Shown: piece after piece, positions 8,828 through 16,630 of the stretch
Layout of the letters: each line of letters opens with the position of its first letter
How positions within the stretch are numbered: the first letter of the stretch is position 1
NCBI GenBank assembly: GCA_937892915.1
Contig: CALBIC010000002.1
Coordinates: forward strand, 1-34,177
Reading direction: 5' to 3'
From: UBA5972 sp002430125
GTDB taxonomy: Bacteria; Pseudomonadota; Alphaproteobacteria; Rhodobacterales; Rhodobacteraceae
Length of the DNA stretch: 34,177 nt
Notes under the pieces: generated by a model
Database searches by the model: none
Told to the model about the DNA's origin: nothing
Seen by the model: the letters and a program-made list of their open reading frames with translations, nothing else
Program-made: the position numbers and the translations under genes

Positions 8828-10003
8828 TCACAGCTTGGCCGTTGGTAAGGCAGCGCTTTTCGCGGCGGCTTTGCTTTTGACACTGACATCCGTGCCGGGG
8901 CGCAGCGATTGCACGCCTTCAATCACCACAAGTTCACCGGGCTTCAAATCGCCCTCGATCAGAACCTGATCGCTGTTACGCTGCCGGATAATGACCGGCA
9001 CCCGAGCAGCCTTGTCGTCACGCACAACCCAAACAAAAGCCCCCTCGCTGGACCACTGCACCGCCAAAGGATCGGCAGCCAGTAAAGTCGCACCCGGAAA
9101 GGATAACGACACCGAAAATGCCATTCCGGCAAGCAGTTGGTCATTGTCGTTGTTGACCCGGCCCTGCACCCGCAGGGTGCGGCTGGCACGATCGACAATA
9201 GTGTCGATGGCAGTAATATCACCTGTAAGTGTCACATCACGCAGTCCCAACGGCGAGGCCAGAAACGGCATGCCGACCGACATCTTGCCAATGACCCGCT
9301 CGGGCACCCTGAAATCAATGACGATTTCTGAACGGTCGGTGATCGTTACCAGCGCCTGCTGAGCGGTGATGCGGTCGCCCACTTCCATGTCCATGATGCC
9401 AACCCAGCCCGAAATCGGCGCAATAATGCGCCGCCGGTCCAGATTGAATTGTGCTTGCCGAAGTTCCAGTTCCGCAGTCCTGAGGGCAAGTTCCGCGTCC
9501 TGTGCGCGCACTTCTGTGACTGCGCCGGATTTTCCCAGCCGTTTTACCCGATCACTATCGTCTTTGGCACCATCAAGCACGATACGGGCGCGTTCAAGCG
9601 CGATGGATTCAGCCTCGTCTTCCAGTCGGGCAATGACAGTGCCAGCCGCGATATAGGTCCCGGCGCGTTCGGCGATTTTAGTGACCAAACCAACCGCTTC
9701 GGAACGGACGACCACTGATCGCTGGGCGCGCCCATCACCGATGGCCTGAATCTTGTCGGCAATTGCACGTTCAATAAGCTCTGCCACCAGAACTGTGACC
9801 GGCCCACTGCTGCGCCGCACGGTTTGCGCTGGCTTTTCCGAGGCTGGATCAGCGGGATCAATTCCAAGAACCGCAAGCACACCAACGCGGTCAAGCATCG
9901 CTTTGGCTGACGGCACATAGGTAATCCAGACATAAAGCGTCGCTGCAAGAACTGCGGCACCCAACAGGATTTGTCGCAGAATGGCCATTGAACGGTTCCT
10001 CAT
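8828..10003 (-). CDS. RND efflux periplasmic adaptor (membrane fusion protein)
   Basis: 391-aa HlyD/AcrA-family adaptor that joins the inner-membrane RND pump to an outer-membrane channel. It has an N-terminal membrane anchor (about residues 9-27) rather than an obvious lipoprotein cysteine. A lipoyl/biotinyl-like half motif follows (VVVRSEAVGLVTKIAERAG), then a coiled-coil hairpin rich in Ala, Glu and Arg (about 125-180), the second half motif (IIAPISGWVG), a beta-barrel, and a membrane-proximal domain ending GELVVIEGVQSLRPGTDV. The ATG at 10003 has GGAG five bases upstream. It is the first gene of the two-gene pump operon. A 152-bp gap separates it from the broken kinase gene upstream, so the operon promoter should lie there. 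No local regulator was recognised. Confidence 0.92.
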   Translation of the reverse strand: MRNRSMAILRQILLGAAVLAATLYVWITYVPSAKAMLDRVGVLAVLGIDPADPASEKPAQTVRRSSGPVTVLVAELIERAIADKIQAIGDGRAQRSVVVRSEAVGLVTKIAERAGTYIAAGTVIARLEDEAESIALERARIVLDGAKDDSDRVKRLGKSGAVTEVRAQDAELALRTAELELRQAQFNLDRRRIIAPISGWVGIMDMEVGDRITAQQALVTITDRSEIVIDFRVPERVIGKMSVGMPFLASPLGLRDVTLTGDITAIDTIVDRASRTLRVQGRVNNDNDQLLAGMAFSVSLSFPGATLLAADPLAVQWSSEGAFVWVVRDDKAARVPVIIRQRNSDQVLIEGDLKPGELVVIEGVQSLRPGTDVSVKSKAAAKSAALPTAKL

Positions 10004-10155
10004 TAGTACTCCACCATCATGTCAAATAACAGATTGCAGCGAAAGTCACGCACGACTTTTCAGACTGAAATGACTAAAAGCAGGTTTGGCGCCAGCCAAG
10101 GTGTTGCTGAGGACAAAATGCAGCCCGTTTCTTTGGGTCAAAACCTCAGCCGGGG

Positions 10156-11073
10156 TCATTCGAGTTTTGAAAATGAAGAAGTCAGTTCAACACGCACCGG
10201 GAAGGCCGCCATACCGCTGGTTTCCCACGCTTTCACGTCCTCTTCGTTGTTTAGCACCTCAAGCAGCGAGACTGGATATACCGCCGCAAAAAGCCCTTCT
10301 GTCTCGACCTGTACGCGCCTGAGCACACGGGCCTGATCACGATCACTGCGCAGCTTGTCAAACTGCGTGACCAGGTAAAGCTCGTGCGGGGAGTAGCCGT
10401 CTTTAACTGCGATCAGTGTCGATTGCGTGCGGTCAGGTTTGGCACCTTTTTCCTCGGCCGCGCCAAAGTCAATCAGTGTCAGATTGTCGGCGTCGTCCAC
10501 CAGTATATTGTCCGGTGAAATATCACGGTGCAACACACCACAATCGTGCATGTACCGCACAGCTTCGAATATCTGCCGAATTGCACGTGCAAGGAATTCC
10601 GGTTGCAATCGTTCGTTTTGATCTTCCTTTACCGAAATCAGATCAAGCCCGAGCACATAATCAGGCACCATTTATGTGCTGATATTTTCCTCAAAGACCT
10701 TATGAACCGCTACGATATGCTGGTGCTGGTGCTGGTGCTGGAGCTTGGCCATTCTGCGGGCCTCGCGCACGAATTGCCGCTTGATGGCCGCAAGGCGATC
10801 CTCATACTCGGGCGCCGCCGCGCAAACCAATCCATCGACGCGTTTGCACATCTCGGATGGGAAACATTCCTTGATCACAACCAGCCGGTCCAGACTGTTG
10901 CGTGCCACATAGGTTATGCCAAAACCGCCGCGCTGAAGCTGCTGTTCGATCACATCCTGCCCGTTCAGAAGTCGCACACCAATGCGCAATGCATCGGCCG
11001 GATGAGCATCTTGGATCTCGGTTACATGTTTCAAAAGTGGGCGCATCTTGCTCCGTCTTTCAGAATCACACAA
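10156..11073 (-). pseudogene. Ser/Thr protein kinase gene interrupted by an in-frame ochre stop
   Basis: Two adjacent open stretches in the same frame (11073-10672 and 10671-10156) together make one bacterial Hanks-type kinase domain. The first has the glycine loop (LQRGGFGITYVA), the VAIK-type lysine (LVVIKECFP) and helix C. The second has the catalytic loop HRDISPDN, the metal-binding DFGAA and GYSPHELY. Between them a TAA at 10674-10672 stands where homologues usually have Tyr before Met-Val (..TAYMVMDYV). Thus a single base change, not a frameshift, breaks the gene. Upstream the QH-rich stretch from the hexamer repeat lengthens the loop after helix C, and the C-terminal part after residue about 240 no longer resembles a kinase lobe. 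It is likely a decaying gene. Read-through or sequencing error are alternatives. Confidence 0.75.
10718..10741. repeat. Four tandem TGCTGG hexamers inside the kinase gene
   Basis: The plus strand shows four perfect TGCTGG units. On the coding strand they give alternating Gln-His (LQHQHQHQHIV) where kinases normally have a single short loop such as L-x-HPNIV. The unit length keeps the frame. It is probably a slippage expansion. Confidence 0.85.
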
Positions 11074-11399
11074 AGTGTCGCTTGGCGTTCAAGTGTTGGC
11101 TGAAGAAACTATTTCGATTGTGATCAGATCATGGTAAACATATGCCGGACTCGTGTTCAGGCGGCTTTCCGCCATTCAGCGCCGTCAGCCAAAACTGGCA
11201 CCGCCGTGGGCAATCCTTCTCCTTAAAACTAAGGGGCTGTCATGGCCCTTTAGATTCTGGAGGGATTCCGCCTTAAGCTAAAAAGCGACCTATTTCTGCT
11301 CCGCCTTGGGTCACACCTCGACGTTTACGGGCGCCACCATTCGGATGTTGATTGCTTCATTTTGGCTGGTAATTGGCGAATGCCGCAACCCAGCGCCGT
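11074..11399. other. Intergenic region without a recognised gene
   Basis: The region lies between the broken kinase and the end of the TetR gene, both leftward. I see two weak inverted repeats, GGCGG-CTTT-CCGCC at 11160-11173 and AAGGG...CCCTT at 11231-11250, neither followed by a T-run. No frame gave a recognisable protein. The kinase promoter, if functional, would be at the left end of this gap. Confidence 0.45.
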
Positions 11400-12059
11400 T
11401 CACACTAGCGGGCCGCTCAAAATATGGGCCGCCTGTTCAGGCATCAGGTGCGCGACAAATGCCAATGACTTTTCAATGGCATCCTTGCGGGTCACATCAT
11501 TTGGCGACAGATGGAGTTTTTGCCAGAAGCCATCGGTCATTGTGTCAATCCATTCGGCGATCCCGTCGGCTTGCGCAGCCATATCGCTTCCCAACAATTC
11601 GCGACAGATATTCCTGATTGCGACAGCCCGACTGTGATCAAAATGCGCCGAGATCTCTGCATATTGCGGGGTGAATTTCTGCTCGCCCCAAAAGGCAAAC
11701 CAAACCGACAAGGCCTCGGGATTGCAGACCGACGGCGCGAAATCTGCTTTGATAACTGCGATCAGTTGATCAAGGGGATCCGGGCCGGCATTTGCCAGCA
11801 TTGATTTCCAGTTATCTTCGTAGCATTCGTATTGTTCGCGCAGTGTTTCGGTCAGTAACCCGGTTTTTGATTTGAAATAAAACACGGCCACACCCTGGGA
11901 CAGCCCCGCCTCGGCAGCAACAGTGGCCAATGTCGTCTTGGTCAACCCGTTGGTCACAATTGACCGCAGCGTTGCATCCAGCAGTTGTTGGCGCCGCATG
12001 TCCGCGTTTTGTTTGCGTTCTTTCCGCGCCCGCACCGGTGTTATGTCTGGTTTGCTCAT
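11400..12059 (-). CDS. TetR-family regulator, BetI-like
   Basis: 219-aa transcriptional regulator. Residues about 20-66 are a TetR helix-turn-helix (RRQQLLDATLRSIVTNG, then TTLATVAAEAGLSQGVAVFYF, K-x2-LL). The C-terminal ligand domain resembles BetI, the choline-responsive repressor (EALSVWFAFWGE, SRAVAIRNICREL). The ATG at 12059 is chosen because the open frame upstream starts inside the operator palindrome. It is divergent from the flavoprotein operon, and the 17-bp element at 12127-12143 lies in the spacer of a possible own promoter (TTCTTT, 17 bases, TATTAC on the minus strand), which implies autoregulation. The same element at 20263 and 27619 suggests it governs the whole central gene set. 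The ligand is probably an N-methylated amine, which is inferred. Confidence 0.88.
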   Translation of the reverse strand: MSKPDITPVRARKERKQNADMRRQQLLDATLRSIVTNGLTKTTLATVAAEAGLSQGVAVFYFKSKTGLLTETLREQYECYEDNWKSMLANAGPDPLDQLIAVIKADFAPSVCNPEALSVWFAFWGEQKFTPQYAEISAHFDHSRAVAIRNICRELLGSDMAAQADGIAEWIDTMTDGFWQKLHLSPNDVTRKDAIEKSLAFVAHLMPEQAAHILSGPLV

Positions 12060-12126
12060 CAGCTCAACTTTTTGTGCTCCTATGTGCGTTTTTCCACAAA
12101 TGGGCGCATATGTCAGCAGTAATATT

Positions 12127-12143
12127 TTTGTTTGAGCGCTCAA
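12127..12143 (+). promoter_or_regulatory. TetR operator, copy 1 of 3
   Basis: TTTGTTTGAGCGCTCAA, with the inner TTTGAGCGCTCAAA (12131-12144) a perfect 14-bp palindrome. It lies between the divergent TetR and flavoprotein operons and shares all 17 positions (one purine/pyrimidine choice) with copies at 20263-20279 and 27619-27635. Confidence 0.85.
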
Positions 12144-12148
12144 AGAAC

Positions 12149-12177
12149 TTTACCGTGGATTTCCTCTCGTCTAGTGT
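12149..12177 (+). promoter_or_regulatory. Predicted promoter of the flavoprotein-GcvT-aminotransferase operon
   Basis: TTTACC, 17-base spacer, TAGTGT. Spacing and -10 type agree with the predicted promoters at 20287-20315 and 27602-27630, each next to the same operator. The expected leader is about 17 nt. Confidence 0.5.
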
Positions 12178-12200
12178 CTGCCTCAAGAATGGAGCGACAC

Positions 12201-13838
12201 ATGGGAAAACACAGCAGTTATGACGCGATTGTCGCCGGTGCCGGGCATAACGGTCTGACAACCGCCTGTTACCTGGCCAAAGCCGGGTTGAAAGTTTTGG
12301 TTGTGGAAAAGAACGACTGGATCGGTGGTGCCGCAGTCAGCCGGTCTTTGCACGACGGTTGGACCTATTCGAATTGTTCGTATGTCTGTTCCCTGCTGCG
12401 CCGCGAGATCGTGCGCGATCTGGAACTGCCCCGGTTTGGACTGCAGGTGATCCCCTATGAAGGCGGTGCCAGCTTTACCAAGGATGGCGATTACTTTGCC
12501 TATATGTCCGATCACGATGCCCTGCGCCGCGAAATCGCGCGCCACAGTTCAAAGGATGTTGATGCCTATGAACGTTTCAGCCAGACGGTGATCCGCCAGT
12601 GCCGTTTTATCCGGCCGTTTCTGCTGCGCAACGCGCCCGATCCGACGTCGCTGAAACCGCGTGATATTTCCGAACTGCTGTTTCTGGTGAAACAGGCGCA
12701 TGGGCTGGGCGCCAAGGAACTGGGCGAGACATTGCGATTCTGGTCAATGTCGATTGGCGATTTTCTGGACGAGCATTTTGAAACCGATCTGATCAAAACC
12801 CATATTGCCGGTGCCGGCATTATTGGCACCGGTTTGGGGGTCTATTCGCCGGGGACGGCCTATGTTTTGCTGCACCACTATATGGGCGATGTCGACGGGG
12901 CAATCGGTGCCTGGGGCTTTGCCCGAGGTGGTATGGGCGCGATTTCAAACGCGCTTGGTGCAGCCTTTGAAGAAGCTGGCGGCGAGATCGTTATGGGCTC
13001 GGGCGTTGACAAATTCCTGGTTAAGGGTGGCAAGGCCGTGGGCGTGGCGCTGGAAAATGGCGACACCTACTATGCGCCGATTATCGCCTCAAACATGGAT
13101 GTGAAACGCACCTTTCTCAAGCACATGGATCAGGGTGTTTTACCTGCCGATTTCACCAAAGCGGTCGAGCGGTTCAAAATTCGCGGCTCGTCCGGCAAGC
13201 TGAACATCGCTTTGGATTCCTTACCAAAATTCCCGGCAGCGCCCGAGGGGGCGACGTTTATGCGGGGTGATCTGCACTGCTCGGCATCGCTTAATGAACT
13301 CGAGCGGGCCTATGACGACTGGAAAGAAGGGTATTGGTCAAAAGACCCCTATTTCGACCTGCTGATCCCCAGCCAGATCGACCCGACAATGGCACCGCAA
13401 GGCAAGCACATGATGACAGTGTTTGTGCAATACGCGCCTTACGATCTGAACGTTGATGGCGTGCGGTCTGGCGAAAACTGGAACGATGCCACCCGCAAGG
13501 CGTTTGCCGATTGTGTATTTGACAAGATCGAACAGGGCTGTCCTGACATCCGCAAGCATGTGGTGCATGCCGAAGTGCGCAGCCCTTGGGATATCGAAAA
13601 CGAAGTCGGGCTGACCGAAGGCAATATTTTTCAGGGCGAGCTGACGTTTGACCAGTTGTTGTTCAATCGCCCGATTCCCGGTTACGCCCAATACGACACG
13701 CCGATTGACGGGATGTATATTGTTGGATCTTCCGCGCATCCCGGTGGCGGCGTGATGGCAGCACCCGGGGCGAATGCGGCGCGTGAAATTCTGCGGACCA
13801 TCGGCAAGGGCAAACTGATGCCAAAGTTTGCGGCATAG
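12201..13838 (+). CDS. FAD-dependent oxidoreductase, PYROXD2/CrtI-like, copy A
   Basis: 545-aa flavoprotein of the NAD(P)/FAD-dependent oxidoreductase group that includes phytoene desaturases and PYROXD2. An N-terminal Rossmann FAD motif (VAGAGHNGLTTACYLAKAG, with Gly13, Gly15 and Gly18) is followed by VVEKNDWIGGAA. A C-terminal FAD-binding segment (GMYIVGSSAHPGGGVMAAPGANAA) is typical. The ATG at 12201 has GGAG six bases upstream, while an ATG at 12189 lacks one. It is the first gene of a four-gene operon and is followed 9 bp later by a paralogue. Carotenoid synthesis is unlikely, since no other crt gene is present and the neighbours are amine-catabolic. Oxidation of a C-N bond of an N-methyl amine is my inference. 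The exact reaction is unknown. Confidence 0.85.
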   Translation: MGKHSSYDAIVAGAGHNGLTTACYLAKAGLKVLVVEKNDWIGGAAVSRSLHDGWTYSNCSYVCSLLRREIVRDLELPRFGLQVIPYEGGASFTKDGDYFAYMSDHDALRREIARHSSKDVDAYERFSQTVIRQCRFIRPFLLRNAPDPTSLKPRDISELLFLVKQAHGLGAKELGETLRFWSMSIGDFLDEHFETDLIKTHIAGAGIIGTGLGVYSPGTAYVLLHHYMGDVDGAIGAWGFARGGMGAISNALGAAFEEAGGEIVMGSGVDKFLVKGGKAVGVALENGDTYYAPIIASNMDVKRTFLKHMDQGVLPADFTKAVERFKIRGSSGKLNIALDSLPKFPAAPEGATFMRGDLHCSASLNELERAYDDWKEGYWSKDPYFDLLIPSQIDPTMAPQGKHMMTVFVQYAPYDLNVDGVRSGENWNDATRKAFADCVFDKIEQGCPDIRKHVVHAEVRSPWDIENEVGLTEGNIFQGELTFDQLLFNRPIPGYAQYDTPIDGMYIVGSSAHPGGGVMAAPGANAAREILRTIGKGKLMPKFAA

Positions 13839-13847
13839 GGGGTTGAT

Positions 13848-15419
13848 ATGAGCAAGCCATCAGACCTGACTTATGACGCTGTGGTGATTGGTGCCGGCCA
13901 TAATGGGCTGGCGGCGGCGACAACTTTGGCGCGGCAAGGCAAATCCGTCTGTGTGATCGAGTCCCGCGACGGTATCGGCGGCATGGCCAGGAATGCTGCG
14001 ATTGCGCCGGGTGTCGTTGCGCCAAAAATGGCGCACTTACTGTATAACCTGAACCCTAAGACTTTGAAAGAGCTTGGTATTACGGCCCCGAAATCGGTTT
14101 CATTGCCGACCGTTTCCTTAGCAGATGATGGCCGCCATGTGGTGATCCAGGGCGATCTTGTCATCTATGCAGATGGCAGCGCGCATCCCGAGGCGGCAAC
14201 ATTTGCGGCGTTGCACAAAAGACTGACCAAATTCGCGGCTTTGCTTGGGCAGATGTCGCTAAAAACGCCCCCTTCGCTGGCGGGTGGGTTGATGGATATG
14301 GCCACGCTGCAAGAATTGGCCGGTTTGGCGAAACTGGGTATCGGGCTGAAACGTATGGGCAAAAAGGACATGCGCGAGTTTTTGCGGATCCTGCTGTCAA
14401 ATGCCTATGACCTGATTTTGGACGACTTCGCCGATGCACCACTTGCGGGCATGCTGGCGGCTGACGCGGTGCGCGGGGCTTATGCCGGACCGCGCTCGCC
14501 GGGCACAGTGTTTTCGATGATGTACCGGCTGGGCAATGGCGGTGATGTGAGACTGCCAATGGGCGGCATGGGCGCGGTTGCTGACGCGTTTGCCAATGCC
14601 GCAAAGCTGGCGGGATGTGACATCAGAACCGGCTGCGGGGTCGCGCAGGTGATCGTTGAGAACGATACCGCGCGCGGTGTAATATTGGCGGATGGCAGCG
14701 TCATTAACGCGCGTTCGGTCCTGTCCAGTATCGGGGCTTTTCAGACCATGCAGATGGCCGGGGTCCAACATTACGACACCGAGGCGGTTCGTCGCCTGCG
14801 CAACCTGCGCAATAAGGGCACGGTTGCCAAGGTCAATCTGGTGCTGTCTGGCGCCCCCGACTTTGTCGGGTTGGACGCGAAACTTACTGCTGGTCGGTTG
14901 TTGATTGCCACCTCGGCCACTTACGTCGAACGTGCGTTTAACCCTGTAAAATATGGGGACATGTCCAATGCTCCGGTGATCGAGGCGGTCATTCCGTCGC
15001 TAAGTGATCCTTCGTTATGTTCGGATGGTCAGCACATTCTGTCAGCAAACGTGCAGTACGTGCCTTACGCGCTTGCGGGCGGTTGGACGCCTGCTGCACG
15101 CCAGAAATTGCTGAAATTGACGCTTGATAGGCTGGAGGTTTATGCGCCGGGTTTGGGCAGGCTTGTGACCCATTCCGAGGTTCTGACCCCGCTGGATATT
15201 GAAACCCAAACCGGGGCACCGGGTGGGCATTGGCACCATGCAGAAATGGGGATTGACCAGATCCTGACCCTGCGCCCGGTCAACGGTATGGCGCGGTATG
15301 GCTTTGGAATTGCTGGCTATTACCTGTGCGGTGCATCCGCCCATCCCGGTGGCGATGTTATGGGGACAGCCGGGCGAAATGCGGCGCGACAATTGCTGAA
15401 AGACGGGGTGCTGGCATGA
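13848..15419 (+). CDS. FAD-dependent oxidoreductase, PYROXD2/CrtI-like, copy B
   Basis: 523-aa paralogue of the preceding protein with the same architecture: VVIGAGHNGLAAATTLARQG and IESRDGIGGMA at the N terminus, and GYYLCGASAHPGGDVMGTAGRNAA near the C terminus. The central substrate regions differ clearly, so this is an old duplication rather than a recent copy. It starts 9 bp after copy A, with a G-rich Shine-Dalgarno region, and its stop overlaps the next start (ATGA). Tight coupling of two unequal paralogues suggests a heterodimer or two sequential steps. Its function is probably linked to the folate-dependent protein encoded next, which could accept a one-carbon unit released during N-demethylation. 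Confidence 0.85.
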   Translation: MSKPSDLTYDAVVIGAGHNGLAAATTLARQGKSVCVIESRDGIGGMARNAAIAPGVVAPKMAHLLYNLNPKTLKELGITAPKSVSLPTVSLADDGRHVVIQGDLVIYADGSAHPEAATFAALHKRLTKFAALLGQMSLKTPPSLAGGLMDMATLQELAGLAKLGIGLKRMGKKDMREFLRILLSNAYDLILDDFADAPLAGMLAADAVRGAYAGPRSPGTVFSMMYRLGNGGDVRLPMGGMGAVADAFANAAKLAGCDIRTGCGVAQVIVENDTARGVILADGSVINARSVLSSIGAFQTMQMAGVQHYDTEAVRRLRNLRNKGTVAKVNLVLSGAPDFVGLDAKLTAGRLLIATSATYVERAFNPVKYGDMSNAPVIEAVIPSLSDPSLCSDGQHILSANVQYVPYALAGGWTPAARQKLLKLTLDRLEVYAPGLGRLVTHSEVLTPLDIETQTGAPGGHWHHAEMGIDQILTLRPVNGMARYGFGIAGYYLCGASAHPGGDVMGTAGRNAARQLLKDGVLA

Positions 15420-16606
15420 GCGCGAAAATCAAAGCCGCAGCTGTGCCAATGGGGCTGATTGAAACGCCGTTCTACCCTCGGTTAGCGGCGCTGAGCCGGG
15501 CCAAATCGTGGATCGGTTGGGCAGGTTATATCTCGCCGCTTGTGCTTGATACTGTCGAGTTTGAATATTTTGCGATCCGCAATCAGGCGACGCTGTTCGA
15601 TATCTCGCCAATGCACAAGTACCGCATCACCGGACCTGATGCGCTGGCGGTGGTCAACCGCTTGATAACCCGTGATATTCGCAAGGTGCGCGATGGTCGG
15701 GTTGGCTATGCATTGTGGTGTGATGAAGACGGGATGCTGATTGACGACGGCACGGTTTTCCGGTTCTCGCAAACCGATTTCCGGCTGTGCTGTCAAGAGC
15801 CGATGTATGGTTGGCTGATGGATGTGGCCTGGGGTTTTGACGTTGTTGTTGAGGATGAAAGCGACAGTATTGCAGCGCTGTCTTTGCAAGGGCCGACATC
15901 TTATTCGGTGCTGAAAGACGCCGGTCTGGACGTCGCCGAAATGAAGCCGTTTGACTGGCGCGAAGTGGAACCTGATCTGTGGATTTCGCGCACTGGTTTT
16001 ACCGGCGATCTGGGCTATGAGATTTGGGTTCCGCGCGATCATGCGCTGGCGATTTGGGACCGTTTATGGGCCGCAGGAGCCGATTGGGGACTGCGCGCAA
16101 TTGGCGGGCAGGCGCTCAATATGGTGCGCATCGAGGCCGGATATATCGCGGCTGGCGTTGATTTTCAGCCCGTGCATGCGGTGATGCGATTGCACCGTGG
16201 ACGCACGCCGATGGAGCTGGGTTTCGACCGGACGGTGGCCTTTGACAAAGGCCATTTCAACGGCCGTCGCGCCCTGTTGGCGCAACAGGATGCGGGGCAG
16301 CGTTTTGCCTTGGTCAAGATTGATATTGGCGGTTTCAAACCGGCGGATGGCGCGTTGATTTATCACCGCAAGCGCACAGAAGTCGGGCATGTCACCTCGG
16401 GCATTTGGTCGCCAACCGCCAAGCGCAACATCGCTTTGGCCGAGTTAAAGGCGCCTTTTGGCATCAGCGTCACCACCGACCTTTGGGCCGATGTTTATGT
16501 CCACGAAGAAGGCGTCTGGCGGCACAAAATGGTGGCGGTAGTTATTGAAACAAAACCGTTTTTTGCAAATACCCGTGCGCGCGCGACCCCGCCGCGCGCG
16601 TTCTGA
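15416..16606 (+). CDS. GcvT-like aminomethyltransferase family protein
   Basis: 396-aa folate-binding protein of the glycine-cleavage T-protein/dimethylglycine oxidase C-domain/DmdA superfamily. Recognisable blocks are FDISPMHKYRITGPDAL, VNRLITRDI, GYALWCDEDGMLIDDGTVFR and RTGFTGDLGYEIWVP in the folate-binding half, then GRRALLAQQ and a C-terminal barrel with VTSGIWSPTAKRNIALA. Such proteins transfer CH2 or CH3 groups to tetrahydrofolate. There is no fused oxidoreductase domain, so the flavoproteins immediately upstream probably play that part. The start ATG overlaps the preceding stop by 4 bp, implying translational coupling. A general GcvT function is unlikely because gcvH and gcvP are absent. 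DMSP demethylation is possible in principle, but the context points to amines. Confidence 0.85.
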   Translation: MSAKIKAAAVPMGLIETPFYPRLAALSRAKSWIGWAGYISPLVLDTVEFEYFAIRNQATLFDISPMHKYRITGPDALAVVNRLITRDIRKVRDGRVGYALWCDEDGMLIDDGTVFRFSQTDFRLCCQEPMYGWLMDVAWGFDVVVEDESDSIAALSLQGPTSYSVLKDAGLDVAEMKPFDWREVEPDLWISRTGFTGDLGYEIWVPRDHALAIWDRLWAAGADWGLRAIGGQALNMVRIEAGYIAAGVDFQPVHAVMRLHRGRTPMELGFDRTVAFDKGHFNGRRALLAQQDAGQRFALVKIDIGGFKPADGALIYHRKRTEVGHVTSGIWSPTAKRNIALAELKAPFGISVTTDLWADVYVHEEGVWRHKMVAVVIETKPFFANTRARATPPRAF

Positions 16607-16630
16607 TTACTGCGACTGAAAGGAACCACT

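Noticed and set aside
10718..10741. CRISPR-like or regulatory tandem repeat
   Set aside because: Six-base units without spacers inside a coding frame; a simple microsatellite explains it.
11160..11250. Possible insertion-sequence end or terminator in the kinase-TetR gap
   Set aside because: Inverted repeats are only 5 bp long, with no matching partner, no target duplication, no T-run and no transposase fragment.
12132..12200. Longer N terminus for the first flavoprotein, starting at a TTG inside the operator
   Set aside because: It would put the start upstream of the predicted transcription start. The ATG at 12201 has a good GGAG and matches the family's N terminus.
12201..15419. Carotenoid biosynthesis (phytoene desaturase) reading of the two CrtI-like genes
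   Set aside because: No phytoene synthase or other crt gene, and the operon partners are a folate protein and an aminotransferase under an amine-type regulator.
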